Below are positions 1 through 6,118 of a stretch of DNA of 6,137 bases, piece by piece; the first letter of the stretch is position 1; the number at the start of each line of letters is the position of its first letter. Below the pieces are notes generated by a model. The model was given only the letters and a program-made list of their open reading frames with translations, had not been told where the DNA came from and did no database searches. The stretch lies in NCBI GenBank assembly GCA_900766795.1, contig CAAFWX010000179.1, positions 1 through 6,137 on the forward strand. The letters run 5' to 3'. The position numbers were made by a program, and so were the translations under genes. The DNA is from Oscillospiraceae bacterium (GTDB lineage Bacteria; Bacillota_A; Clostridia; Oscillospirales; Ruminococcaceae).

Positions 1-1002
1 GTAGTAGGTCTTGCCGTTTACAGCCGTGGTATCGGTTGTGCTGGTATTGCCTACGGTCTTGAGCAGCGTCATTGTTCCGGTTGCGCTGTCTGCACGGTAA
101 ACACGATAGCTTGTTGCTGTATCAACCTTGTTCCATGCGAGATAGATTCCGCTGGCAGTGTTGCTTATTGAGGTAATGGTAGGTGCTTCCACAGACTTAA
201 TCGTTGCTTCCGCATAATTTGAATAATCGCTGAGTTTTCCTGTGCTGGAATTATACGCCGTAACAAAATAGTAGTAGGTTTTGTCTGTTGCTGCCGATGT
301 ATCAGTGTAGGAAAGCGTCGAAACTATCTTAAGCAGTGTCTTTGTACCTGTTACGCTGTCAGCTCTGTATACACGGTAGCTTGTCGCATAGGGAACATTG
401 TTCCATGTAACGGTTACAGAATTGTCGCCTGCGGTGGCTTTCACGTTCTGGGGGACGAATGAATAGGGTGTTGCATAAACAACTTCGGAAGGATCCTTCC
501 AAACGCTGTTTACATAGCAGAGAACGCGGTAGGCGTACTTAGTGCCGTTGGTAAGACCGAAGTCCACAAAGGTATTGGTCTTTACGGTTGCAATGGTAGT
601 CCATTCAGAATCGATAAGGCGCTGAACCCTGTACTGAGTTGCAAGGTCAATTGTATCCCATGTGAGAGTAACCGTACTGTCGTCGGGCTCTGCGGATGTA
701 ATGGTTGTCACACCGGGAACCTTGTCGATAGTGATGTGCTTGGGGTTGGTGGTGAGTGTAACGCCGGTGGAAGTGCTTACAGCAGAAACGAAGTAGTAGT
801 ATGTGCTGCCGTCCTTAGCGGTAACATCGGTGTAGCTTGTTACGCTGTTGTCAGTGATTACAGTGAGCTCGGTTCTCGCACCGTCCTCGGTATCAGCTCT
901 GTAAACGTGATACTCGTCAGCACCGGTAACCTTGTTCCAGGAGATGACGCCCGTCTTGCCAAGAGAAACGTTGATAGCGTTCATAGAGGTTACATAAGCT
1001 AC
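1..1002 (-). repeat. At least four tandem fibronectin type III domains (last one cut by window edge)
   Basis: Four units of about 86-92 residues begin near residues 1167, 1259, 1349 and 1437 (about 1002-727, 726-466, 456-199 and 192-1). Each has the FN3 signature of a core tryptophan in V-x-W-(N/D)-x-(V/I), then a Y-x-V-(Y/Q)-R strand and a Y-x-Y/F-x-V strand (TYYYFV, KYAYRV, TYYYFV). The fourth ends at KTYY at base 1. Units three and four are close relatives, 90 codons apart, sharing SYRVYRADS and TLLK blocks. FN3 tandems in secreted bacterial proteins usually act as spacers or carbohydrate- or protein-contact modules that extend the binding head from the wall. More copies could lie beyond the edge. 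Confidence 0.88.
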
Positions 1003-4000
1003 ATCAGTGTTGATGGAGTTGATTACCTCGGTGTCTGCCTCGGTCTTGGTTTCATCAATCATGCAGTATACAGCCATACCCATGGTGTCTGCTGTAACAT
1101 TAATTGTGAGAGTGTCGCCGGTTTCGGTGCTCTTAACGTAATCGGATTCGCCCTGTTTCTTGGTGTACCATGTGTAGCGGAGTGCACCATCGGAAACTGC
1201 TCTAACCTTGAACTCTGCCTTGTCGCCAACCTTTGCGGAAGTCCAGTTCTCGGGGTGCTTGAGCACTGCGATGTAGGTACCGTTGCTTCCTGCGAGGTAC
1301 TCGAAGGAGATGTAGTTGTTTCTTGCATACTTGATAACATTCGAGCAGGTGCTGTATGTAAAGATTTTCAGATTTTCATCGCCTGCGAATGTGGTGGTCA
1401 TTGTGGGATTAGGCAGTACGATTGCAGCCTCGAGCGCAGTGCAGTTTGCAAACGCATTCTTGCCCAGAGTAGTGACGGAAACAGGAATTACGATGTAGGT
1501 GAGGGACTCGCAGCAGTCGAATGCACTTTCGCCAATCGACGTTGTGGTTGTGGGGATAACAACCGTCTGAAGGTCGCCTGTGGAATTGATTCCGAGCTTT
1601 CTGCATCCCGCAAATGCATACTTTCCAATACTCTTGAACGGCATAATTGTGTTTCCGCTGATATATCCGTCGGGGATATCAATGGTTGTCAGCGAATAGC
1701 AGTTCATGAATGCATAATCGGGGATGGCAGTTATCTTTGTACCCGAAAGCGTTGCGCTCCTGAGAGAGGAGCATCCGCTGAAGGCGCCCTTGCCGAGAGT
1801 GGTAACAGATGTGGGAACGACAAAGTCCTTTATCTGCTCGCAGTCAGCAAAAGCATAATCGCCAATCTTTAGGAGAACACTTGTGTAAAGGTCAACTGTC
1901 TGAAGGTTTTTGCAGCCCATGAACGCATTGCTTCCGATATTGGTAACCTGCGAAGGGATAACGATTGCTGTGAATTCCTTTGCGGTGCAGCCGCTGAATG
2001 CGTCGGCACCAATGTCGGTGACACCATCAGGGATGAAGTTTCTTGTAACCTTGAGGTTCTCGCAGTTCTGGAACAAACCGGCACCAATTTTTGTGAGTTC
2101 ACTCGGAACAACAACGTCATAGGTTTTTCCGAGGTTGGTGCATCCCGAGAAGACATAAGTGCCCCAGGAAATCTTCTCATAGTCATTTGCGGGGATGGCA
2201 ATATCCATCACAGCACAATTCTGGAATGCGTAGTTTCCGATTTTCTGAACGGTTGTGGGGATGTCAAAGCCTTTCAGCAGAACGCAGTCCTTGAAAGTGC
2301 TTGCGCCGATGGAGGTGAGGGTAGGTGTGTTGGCTACAGCACTACCCACGGTGATGGTTTCCAAAGCGTCACAGCCGTTGAAAAGGTTGTCGTTGAGGAC
2401 AGTAACGCCTGCGGGAATAACCACATTATTCAGAACGTCACAATCCTTGAAAGCAGCCGCTCTGATGGTGGTGATGTCGGGAGAATTGGAAGTGTCGACA
2501 GTCTTGAGCGCTGTGCAGCCCTCAAATGTGCTGGTGCCGATGGTGGCAGTGAGCTTGGGGAACTTGAAGCTCTCAAGTGCGGTACACTTGTAGAAGCACT
2601 TGTCATCAACAATTGTGATGTTCTCGCCATATGAAACATTGCTGAGTTTGGAGCAGCTCTCAAACAGGCTCTTAGAAAGAGTTCTCACACCATCGGGGAT
2701 GGTGACGTTGTTAATCTCGGTGCAGTTCTTGAATGCACCCGCTCCGAGGGAGGTAAGGGTTTGGGGAAGCTTAATCATTGCCTTTCCGTTGATTCCGGTA
2801 AGAGAGGTGTCACCCTCGAACGAGCTTGCGCTGATGGTTGCTACGCTCGGCATGGTAACATCTGTCAGTTTAGTGCAGGAAGCAAAGGAATAGTTGCCAA
2901 GCTCGGTCACACTCGAGGGCAGAACAATGGTCTTAAGAGCGGGACAGGACTGGAAGCAGTAGGCATCCAGCTTTTTTACGCCATCCTTTATATTCACCGT
3001 TTCAAGAACAGAGCAGCCTTTGAATGCGGAGTTGCCGACTGTCGGGCAGTAGAGTGTTGCTCTCTGAAGTGTTGTATGCGAAGCAAAGGCAGATGCCATT
3101 GAAACTACACTTGAGGGAATCTCTATTGAAGTTATGGGGCATCCGCTGAACGCCTGCGATCCAATAGCCATTGCACCTTGGGCAATGGTCACGGTCTTAA
3201 GTGCTGTACAATCCTGGAACGCCAATTTACCCATCTTGGTTTCACTTGCGGGAATGGTGATTTCTTCAAGGGCGGTACAACCCATGAAAGCATACTCGCC
3301 GATTATGGAAACACCCATATTGGTCGCGGAATCAACTCTCATGTCAACCTTATTGAGAGATTCGCAGTTTGCGAACGCATACGCACAAATCTCAACCTCA
3401 CTGGGCATGAAGGTGATTTCCTGAAGCTTGGAGCTCTGGAAGCAGTACTTTCCGATATATGTAAGTGTGGAAGGCAGGGAAATGCGCGCAATGCCTGTGG
3501 ACGCGAAAACGCTTTCTCCGAGAGCGGTGACACGGTTCAGAGTTACAGCTGTAAGGCTGCTGAGGTTCTTAAAGGAAGCGGAATCAATAACCAGCGGCTG
3601 TTCGCCGTTTACAACAGTAACCTCCTTGAGGTTGTTACAGCTGGTGAAAACAGAACCTCCGATATAGGTTACGGTTTCGGAAATGATAAGGCTTTCGAAA
3701 TTCGAGCAGCCCTGGAAAGCGAAGCTGCCGATTGTTTCCACGCCGGAGGGAATTTCGAGAATGTTCTTTGTGTTCTCCTTAACACCGCTCTTGGTGATGT
3801 AGTTTACCTTCTCCAGAGATACACAGTTGGAGAAAGCGTTATCGCCGATTGTAACAAGAGAATCGGAGGGAATTGTAACGGTCTTGAGCGCGGTGCAGCC
3901 TGAAAAGAGCTGTGCAGAGAGCTCTGTTACGCCGTCAGCGATGGTTGCGGTGGTAAGAGCGGTACAGCCACGGAACACCTCTACGCCCAGTGTTTCAACA

Positions 4001-4500
4001 GCGGGCACGGACACGCTTGAAAGCTTTGTACAGCCGGAGAAAGCCTGGTCGCCGATGGAAATAAGGGTTTTCGGGAAAGAAACACTCTTAATGTATGCGT
4101 AGTTCTTGAACACGTTTGCATCAATGTCGGTGATTCCTTCTTCGATAATTACCGAGGTTATCTGGTCTCTGTTAGCGCTCCATTCGGCTACGGAGGTTGT
4201 GGTGATAACACCCTTACCTGTGATGGTGAGAGTACCCGAATCAGCGTCAAAGCTGCTCGTGATTTCGGAAATTACATCATCATCCCCGGAATCAGAGGTC
4301 GCAGCAAGAAGGGGCAGGGAGTATTCACCGCTGCCTGTTGCTTCGGGCAGAGCGTCTGAGTTGCTGTACGCTACTGAGTCAGCAGTGATGGCTGGGGAAT
4401 CTGCGGGAAGTTCTTCAGCCAGAGCAGAAATGCTCGTTGAGGATTGTATCAATCCTGCAAGAAGTAGCCATGTAATAGTTTTCTTACTAAACTTGCGCAT
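1..4500 (-). CDS. Secreted BspA-like leucine-rich-repeat protein with Ig-like and FN3 domains (3' end cut by window)
   Basis: The frame stays open for exactly 1500 codons from the ATG at 4500 to base 1, with no stop, so the C terminus is missing. The start is chosen because AAGGAGAG lies 5 nt upstream and a signal peptide follows at once: basic MRKFSKK, a hydrophobic core, and an A-L-A cleavage site after residue 28. Residues 29-75 are a Ser/Ala/Asp-rich linker. Residues 76-114 resemble the BspA N-terminal cap (TLTITG at 90-95, W107). About 37 LRR_5/BspA-type repeats fill residues 115-1069. An Ig-like domain spans about 1078-1158, and FN3 domains begin near 1167, 1259, 1349 and 1437. In known family members such proteins are exported and bind host proteins, other bacteria or polysaccharides; the ligand here is unknown. 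Anchoring (sortase motif, dockerin, choline- or wall-binding repeats) would lie beyond the left edge. The gene has its own promoter and is probably the first gene of its transcript. I am very sure of the coding call and architecture, and unsure of the function. Confidence 0.95.
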   Translation of the reverse strand, partial: MRKFSKKTITWLLLAGLIQSSTSISALAEELPADSPAITADSVAYSNSDALPEATGSGEYSLPLLAATSDSGDDDVISEITSSFDADSGTLTITGKGVITTTSVAEWSANRDQITSVIIEEGITDIDANVFKNYAYIKSVSFPKTLISIGDQAFSGCTKLSSVSVPAVETLGVEVFRGCTALTTATIADGVTELSAQLFSGCTALKTVTIPSDSLVTIGDNAFSNCVSLEKVNYITKSGVKENTKNILEIPSGVETIGSFAFQGCSNFESLIISETVTYIGGSVFTSCNNLKEVTVVNGEQPLVIDSASFKNLSSLTAVTLNRVTALGESVFASTGIARISLPSTLTYIGKYCFQSSKLQEITFMPSEVEICAYAFANCESLNKVDMRVDSATNMGVSIIGEYAFMGCTALEEITIPASETKMGKLAFQDCTALKTVTIAQGAMAIGSQAFSGCPITSIEIPSSVVSMASAFASHTTLQRATLYCPTVGNSAFKGCSVLETVNIKDGVKKLDAYCFQSCPALKTIVLPSSVTELGNYSFASCTKLTDVTMPSVATISASSFEGDTSLTGINGKAMIKLPQTLTSLGAGAFKNCTEINNVTIPDGVRTLSKSLFESCSKLSNVSYGENITIVDDKCFYKCTALESFKFPKLTATIGTSTFEGCTALKTVDTSNSPDITTIRAAAFKDCDVLNNVVIPAGVTVLNDNLFNGCDALETITVGSAVANTPTLTSIGASTFKDCVLLKGFDIPTTVQKIGNYAFQNCAVMDIAIPANDYEKISWGTYVFSGCTNLGKTYDVVVPSELTKIGAGLFQNCENLKVTRNFIPDGVTDIGADAFSGCTAKEFTAIVIPSQVTNIGSNAFMGCKNLQTVDLYTSVLLKIGDYAFADCEQIKDFVVPTSVTTLGKGAFSGCSSLRSATLSGTKITAIPDYAFMNCYSLTTIDIPDGYISGNTIMPFKSIGKYAFAGCRKLGINSTGDLQTVVIPTTTTSIGESAFDCCESLTYIVIPVSVTTLGKNAFANCTALEAAIVLPNPTMTTTFAGDENLKIFTYSTCSNVIKYARNNYISFEYLAGSNGTYIAVLKHPENWTSAKVGDKAEFKVRAVSDGALRYTWYTKKQGESDYVKSTETGDTLTINVTADTMGMAVYCMIDETKTEADTEVINSINTDVAYVTSMNAINVSLGKTGVISWNKVTGADEYHVYRADTEDGARTELTVITDNSVTSYTDVTAKDGSTYYYFVSAVSTSTGVTLTTNPKHITIDKVPGVTTITSAEPDDSTVTLTWDTIDLATQYRVQRLIDSEWTTIATVKTNTFVDFGLTNGTKYAYRVLCYVNSVWKDPSEVVYATPYSFVPQNVKATAGDNSVTVTWNNVPYATSYRVYRADSVTGTKTLLKIVSTLSYTDTSAATDKTYYYFVTAYNSSTGKLSDYSNYAEATIKSVEAPTITSISNTASGIYLAWNKVDTATSYRVYRADSATGTMTLLKTVGNTSTTDTTAVNGKTYY
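1027..1269 (-). other. Ig-like domain between the LRR array and the FN3 domains
   Basis: Residues about 1078-1158 of the LRR protein show an Ig-fold-like pattern: K-H-P-E, then V-G-D-K-A-E-F-K-V strand, Y-T-W-Y with the core tryptophan at W1111, T-L-T-I-N-V strand, and a Y-C pair (Y1145, C1146). Small Ig-like modules of this kind commonly follow LRR_5 arrays in Clostridia surface proteins, where they act as spacers or binding modules. There is only one obvious cysteine, so no intradomain disulphide is predicted. Assignment is by motif pattern only. Confidence 0.7.
1294..4158 (-). repeat. Array of about 37 BspA-type (LRR_5) leucine-rich repeats, residues 115-1069
   Basis: By eye, the translated frame repeats a unit of about 23 residues of the form I-G-x-x-A-F-x-x-C-x-x-L-x-x-V-x-I-P-x-x-V-x-x-I. 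I count about 37 copies from F131 to the copy beginning GKNAFANC, followed by a capping segment ending SFEYL at residue 1069. Most copies keep the A-F-x-x-C core. Copies near the beginning (NVFKNY) and several inner ones (SFKNLSS, VFASTG, CFQSSK, AFASHTT, SFEGDTS) lack the ladder cysteine. Some units are longer by 5-15 residues (for example the ones beginning GDNAFSNC, CAYAFANC, NDNLFNGC, PDYAFMNC and GKYAFAGC), which should form loops projecting from the solenoid. In the BspA family such arrays form a long curved solenoid used for binding. The count is manual and could be off by one or two. Confidence 0.92.
4417..4500 (-). other. Sec signal peptide of the LRR protein
   Basis: Residues 1-28 have the three classical parts. 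The positively charged start is R2, K3, K6, K7. The hydrophobic stretch runs around TWLLLAGLI, and the polar C-region ends in A26-L27-A28 before E29-E30. No lipobox cysteine is present, so type I signal peptidase cleavage after A28 is expected. This implies export across the membrane and supports the chosen start codon. Confidence 0.85.
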
Positions 4501-4505
4501 GTTTT

Positions 4506-4513
4506 CTCTCCTT
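4506..4513 (-). promoter_or_regulatory. Ribosome binding site of the LRR gene
   Basis: On the minus strand AAGGAGAG lies 5 nt before the ATG at 4500. This is strong complementarity to the 16S 3' end with normal spacing, and it fixes the start codon of the LRR gene. Confidence 0.9.
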
Positions 4514-4526
4514 TTTTAGTAAAAAA

Positions 4527-4559
4527 GTCTAAGATATCCGACTATTCAGATATCTAGTC
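4527..4559 (-). promoter_or_regulatory. Imperfect dyad in the LRR gene 5'UTR
   Basis: The arms 4527-4538 and 4549-4559 pair through GATATC plus one flanking A-T pair, then a one-base bulge, two more pairs, a T-T mismatch and a closing G-C. The loop is 4539-4548. The dyad begins at about the predicted transcription start, so it could be a 5' stabilising hairpin in the mRNA or a second protein-binding site. It overlaps the third TATCTGAA half site. The hairpin is AT-rich and only moderately stable. Confidence 0.4.
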
Positions 4560-4566
4560 AATTTAT

Positions 4567-4595
4567 ATTATAATACTTTATCTGGAAAAAGTCAA
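4567..4595 (-). promoter_or_regulatory. Sigma-A-type promoter of the LRR gene
   Basis: On the minus strand TTGACT (4595-4590) and TATAAT (4572-4567) are separated by exactly 17 nt, an almost perfect vegetative promoter. The start point is expected near 4560, giving a 5'UTR of about 60 nt before the ATG at 4500. The surrounding sequence is AT-rich, unlike the flanking coding DNA. A promoter this strong, placed downstream of terminators, indicates that the LRR gene is transcribed on its own. Confidence 0.88.
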
Positions 4596-4613
4596 TACCA
4601 TTTTTTCAGATAA
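4578..4613. promoter_or_regulatory. Candidate operator: 13-bp inverted repeat bracketing the -35 box
   Basis: The left arm 4578-4590 (TTATCTGGAAAAA) matches the reverse complement of the right arm 4601-4613 (TTATCTGAAAAAA) at 12 of 13 positions. The 10-bp spacer 4591-4600 carries most of the -35 hexamer. Arm centres are 23 bp apart, about two helical turns, which suits a dimeric or paired DNA-binding protein. A related half site, TATCTGAA on the minus strand, recurs at 4553-4546 just past the expected start point. The placement suggests transcriptional control of the LRR gene. The regulator is unknown, and the A/T-rich arms could partly be chance. Confidence 0.5.
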
Positions 4614-4746
4614 CGGAAAACTGTACCAAGGAAAATTAACAAATGCCAAATGCAAAAATCAGATACAAAAAACAGCGAAAAGGCCAGCAATATAGTATCC
4701 GCTCGGCAATTCCGCGTCTAAAACGAATAGCCATCTGCTAACGGTC

Positions 4747-4780
4747 AAAAACAGAGAGCGGGTTATGCCAGAAACCCGCT
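4747..4780 (-). terminator. Second minus-strand hairpin/T-tract terminator
   Basis: A perfect 8-bp stem (AGCGGGTT at 4757-4764 with AACCCGCT at 4773-4780, loop of 8) is followed on the minus strand by CTCTG and then five T residues (4751-4747). The 5-nt gap before the T run makes it weaker than the upstream terminator. It would act as a back-up for transcription leaving the deacetylase, insulating the LRR promoter. Confidence 0.6.
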
Positions 4781-4851
4781 GCCTTTCCACAGAGCGCCTT
4801 CAATCTGTCGCATTGTTCTCTGCAGAACAGGGACAGTTTTGTTCGACCGTG

Positions 4852-4884
4852 CAAAAATCCCGAGCCTGCATTACAGACTCGGGG
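4852..4884 (-). terminator. Rho-independent terminator of the deacetylase gene
   Basis: The stem CCCGAG (4859-4864) / CTCGGG (4878-4883) continues past one mismatch into three more pairs with a 5-nt loop. On the minus strand it is followed by A and then TTTTT (4857-4853). It starts about 6 nt after the TAA stop at 4890-4892, the normal place for an intrinsic terminator. Confidence 0.82.
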
Positions 4885-4889
4885 AAGAA

Positions 4890-5918
4890 TTATTTTGTGG
4901 GTATTTCCGAAGATGTGGAGGGAGCAGTATTTTCTTTGTCGGGAGATGTCTGCGCAGCACCGGGATTGTCAAGGCTCTCGCGAACCTGTGCGATAACCTC
5001 CTGCGCCTGTTCGGGCAAGTTTGTGAAGTCACCGTTTTTGACAGCGGCAATCACCTGTGCTATTTGTTCGTCAGAAATCCCCGCAGCCGCAAGCTCGTCG
5101 GAATAAACGGCAATAGCCTCGGTTATCTCCTCGTCGGGAAGCGTCAGTGCGCTCTGCACGACAGGCTGCTGCTCGCCCGCAGCGTCAATAGTGTAGTCCT
5201 CCCAGTAAATGAGGTCACCAACTGTCACAAACTCGAAGCCCTTATCCTTAAGCTGGCTTAACAGCTGCGGCAGCGCTTGGGTGGTGTTCTCGAGGTCATT
5301 GTGGAACAGCAGTATAGAGCCGGACTCGGTCTTGTCAACAACTTTCTTTGTTATCTCCTCGGGCGTGGGTTCCTTCCAGTCGACGCTGTCAACATCCCAC
5401 TGGATTACTTTCATGCCCATACCATCAAGGGTGATAATCATGCTGTCGTCGTACTCGCCGTAGGGTGCGCGGTACAGCATCGGTTCCTCGCCTGTTATCA
5501 TCTTTATCTTGCGGGAGGCTTCCTTAGTGTCGTTGATGAGGTCGTTCACGTTTATTCTCTCGACATGCGGATGCTGGTCTGAGTGGTTTCCAATCTCGTG
5601 TCCCGCGTCGTAAAACGCTTTCACATCCTCCGGATAACGGTCGCACCAGTCACCCGTGACAAAGAACGTTGCCTTTGCGCCGTATTCGTCCAGTATCTCG
5701 ACAAGCTCAGCGGTGTTGGAGTTCTCCCATGCCACGTCAAACGTCAGCGCGATTTTGTTATCGCCGCGCTCTACCCGATAAATCGGAAGCTGCCTTTGCT
5801 GTGCCGACGAGCCTACCGACGTGACTATTGCAGTTATCGCCACTGCTGCTGTTGCTGCCGCAAGGCTTGCTCCCGCTATTATCTGCTTTATCTTCTTTTT
5901 TGTGAATGTTACCTGCAT
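4890..5918 (-). CDS. Membrane-anchored NodB-family polysaccharide (peptidoglycan) deacetylase
   Basis: The 342-residue product starts at the ATG at 5918, 6 nt after GGAGG, and ends in TAA. Residues 1-12 are basic (KKKIK) and about 13-35 form an Ala/Ile-rich membrane segment without a clear cleavage site. The catalytic domain is therefore probably anchored and outside the cell. The NodB (carbohydrate esterase family 4) motifs are present in order: TFD with D61 as expected catalytic base, H112-S-x-x-H116 for metal binding, R150-A-P-Y-G154, D177-x-x-D180-W181, and L204-F-H206. The position after D61, usually a metal-binding Asp, is V62 (TFDVAW), as in the PdaB-like/clostridial branch with TFD(I/V/A)(S/A)W. 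Family members remove N-acetyl groups from peptidoglycan or related glycans, often conferring lysozyme resistance; the substrate here is inferred. Residues about 250-342 are an extra acidic, helical segment and a Ser/Thr/Pro-rich tail. The gene is followed directly by a terminator and is probably monocistronic at its 3' end. Confidence 0.93.
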   Translation of the reverse strand: MQVTFTKKKIKQIIAGASLAAATAAVAITAIVTSVGSSAQQRQLPIYRVERGDNKIALTFDVAWENSNTAELVEILDEYGAKATFFVTGDWCDRYPEDVKAFYDAGHEIGNHSDQHPHVERINVNDLINDTKEASRKIKMITGEEPMLYRAPYGEYDDSMIITLDGMGMKVIQWDVDSVDWKEPTPEEITKKVVDKTESGSILLFHNDLENTTQALPQLLSQLKDKGFEFVTVGDLIYWEDYTIDAAGEQQPVVQSALTLPDEEITEAIAVYSDELAAAGISDEQIAQVIAAVKNGDFTNLPEQAQEVIAQVRESLDNPGAAQTSPDKENTAPSTSSEIPTK

Positions 5919-5924
5919 AATATC

Positions 5925-5929
5925 CCTCC
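5925..5929 (-). promoter_or_regulatory. Ribosome binding site of the deacetylase gene
   Basis: GGAGG on the minus strand (within CGGAGGGA) ends 6 nt before the ATG at 5918, which supports this start and the full membrane anchor. Confidence 0.88.
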
Positions 5930-6074
5930 GTTTTCGCTCAGGTTCACTTGGTTATGGGGAATATATGCGGGCTTTCGGACAAATATGACAGGTTTGGCTT
6001 AGCGCTGTTGGTGTTTTTACGACAGCGAAGGTTAAGGCAATACCGCATAATTATTGTCGTGCGATTGCGCAGCT

Positions 6075-6118
6075 AGTTTCGCAATAATACGCTTCGCTGA
6101 TTGCGAAACTCGATTTTT
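6075..6118 (+). terminator. 11-bp perfect inverted repeat followed by a T run (terminator-like on the plus strand)
   Basis: AGTTTCGCAAT (6075-6085) is the exact reverse complement of ATTGCGAAACT (6100-6110), with a 14-nt loop. On the plus strand it is followed by CGA and then TTTTT (6114-6118), the layout of an intrinsic terminator, but no plus-strand gene precedes it in the window. On the minus strand no T tract follows. It could end a small plus-strand RNA, be part of a longer intergenic repeat, or serve as an operator or leader structure for the deacetylase. Confidence 0.45.

Larger units (their letters stand above)
4501..4889. other. Intergenic region between the deacetylase and the LRR gene
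   Basis: No credible gene lies in these 389 bases. From the deacetylase side it contains two minus-strand terminator hairpins (4852-4884 and 4747-4780), then about 130 bases (4614-4746) in which I recognise nothing, then the LRR gene promoter with its symmetrical sites, and finally the LRR ribosome binding site. Open frames crossing it on the plus strand run antisense into the deacetylase and lack a plausible ribosome binding site or a recognisable product. Confidence 0.8.

Noticed and set aside
736..1872. Long open frame of 378 codons on the plus strand
   Set aside because: It is antisense to the LRR protein frame, has no convincing ribosome binding site, and its translation is a Cys/Gly/Val-rich mixture with no domain. 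The opposite strand reads continuously as LRR, Ig-like and FN3 repeats, so this is a by-product of biased codon use in the repeats.
3178..3903. 241-codon open frame on the plus strand inside the LRR region
   Set aside because: It is antisense to regular LRR units, has no recognisable product, and shows the same low-complexity shadow pattern as the other antisense frames.
1294..4158. Regularly spaced DNA repeats that might suggest a CRISPR-like or tandem satellite array
   Set aside because: The spacing of about 69 bp reflects 23-residue protein repeats. The units are degenerate at DNA level and lie within one open reading frame.
4614..4746. Possible small RNA or riboswitch between the terminators and the LRR promoter
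   Set aside because: I see no recognisable riboswitch core, no promoter reading into it apart from that of the LRR gene, and no strong stem-loop.
4765..5261. Two overlapping plus-strand open frames across the end of the deacetylase
   Set aside because: They overlap the terminator hairpins and the C-terminal coding region of the deacetylase on the opposite strand. No ribosome binding site or domain supports them.
5583..6002. Plus-strand open frame of 139 codons over the deacetylase 5' end
   Set aside because: It is the complement of the membrane-anchor and NodB coding sequence, and its Cys/Arg/Tyr-rich translation matches nothing. The minus-strand gene fully explains the region.
5930..6060. 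Several weak -10-like words (CATATT, TATATT, CATAAT) upstream of the deacetylase
   Set aside because: None has a plausible -35 partner at 16-18 nt, so I do not call a promoter here.
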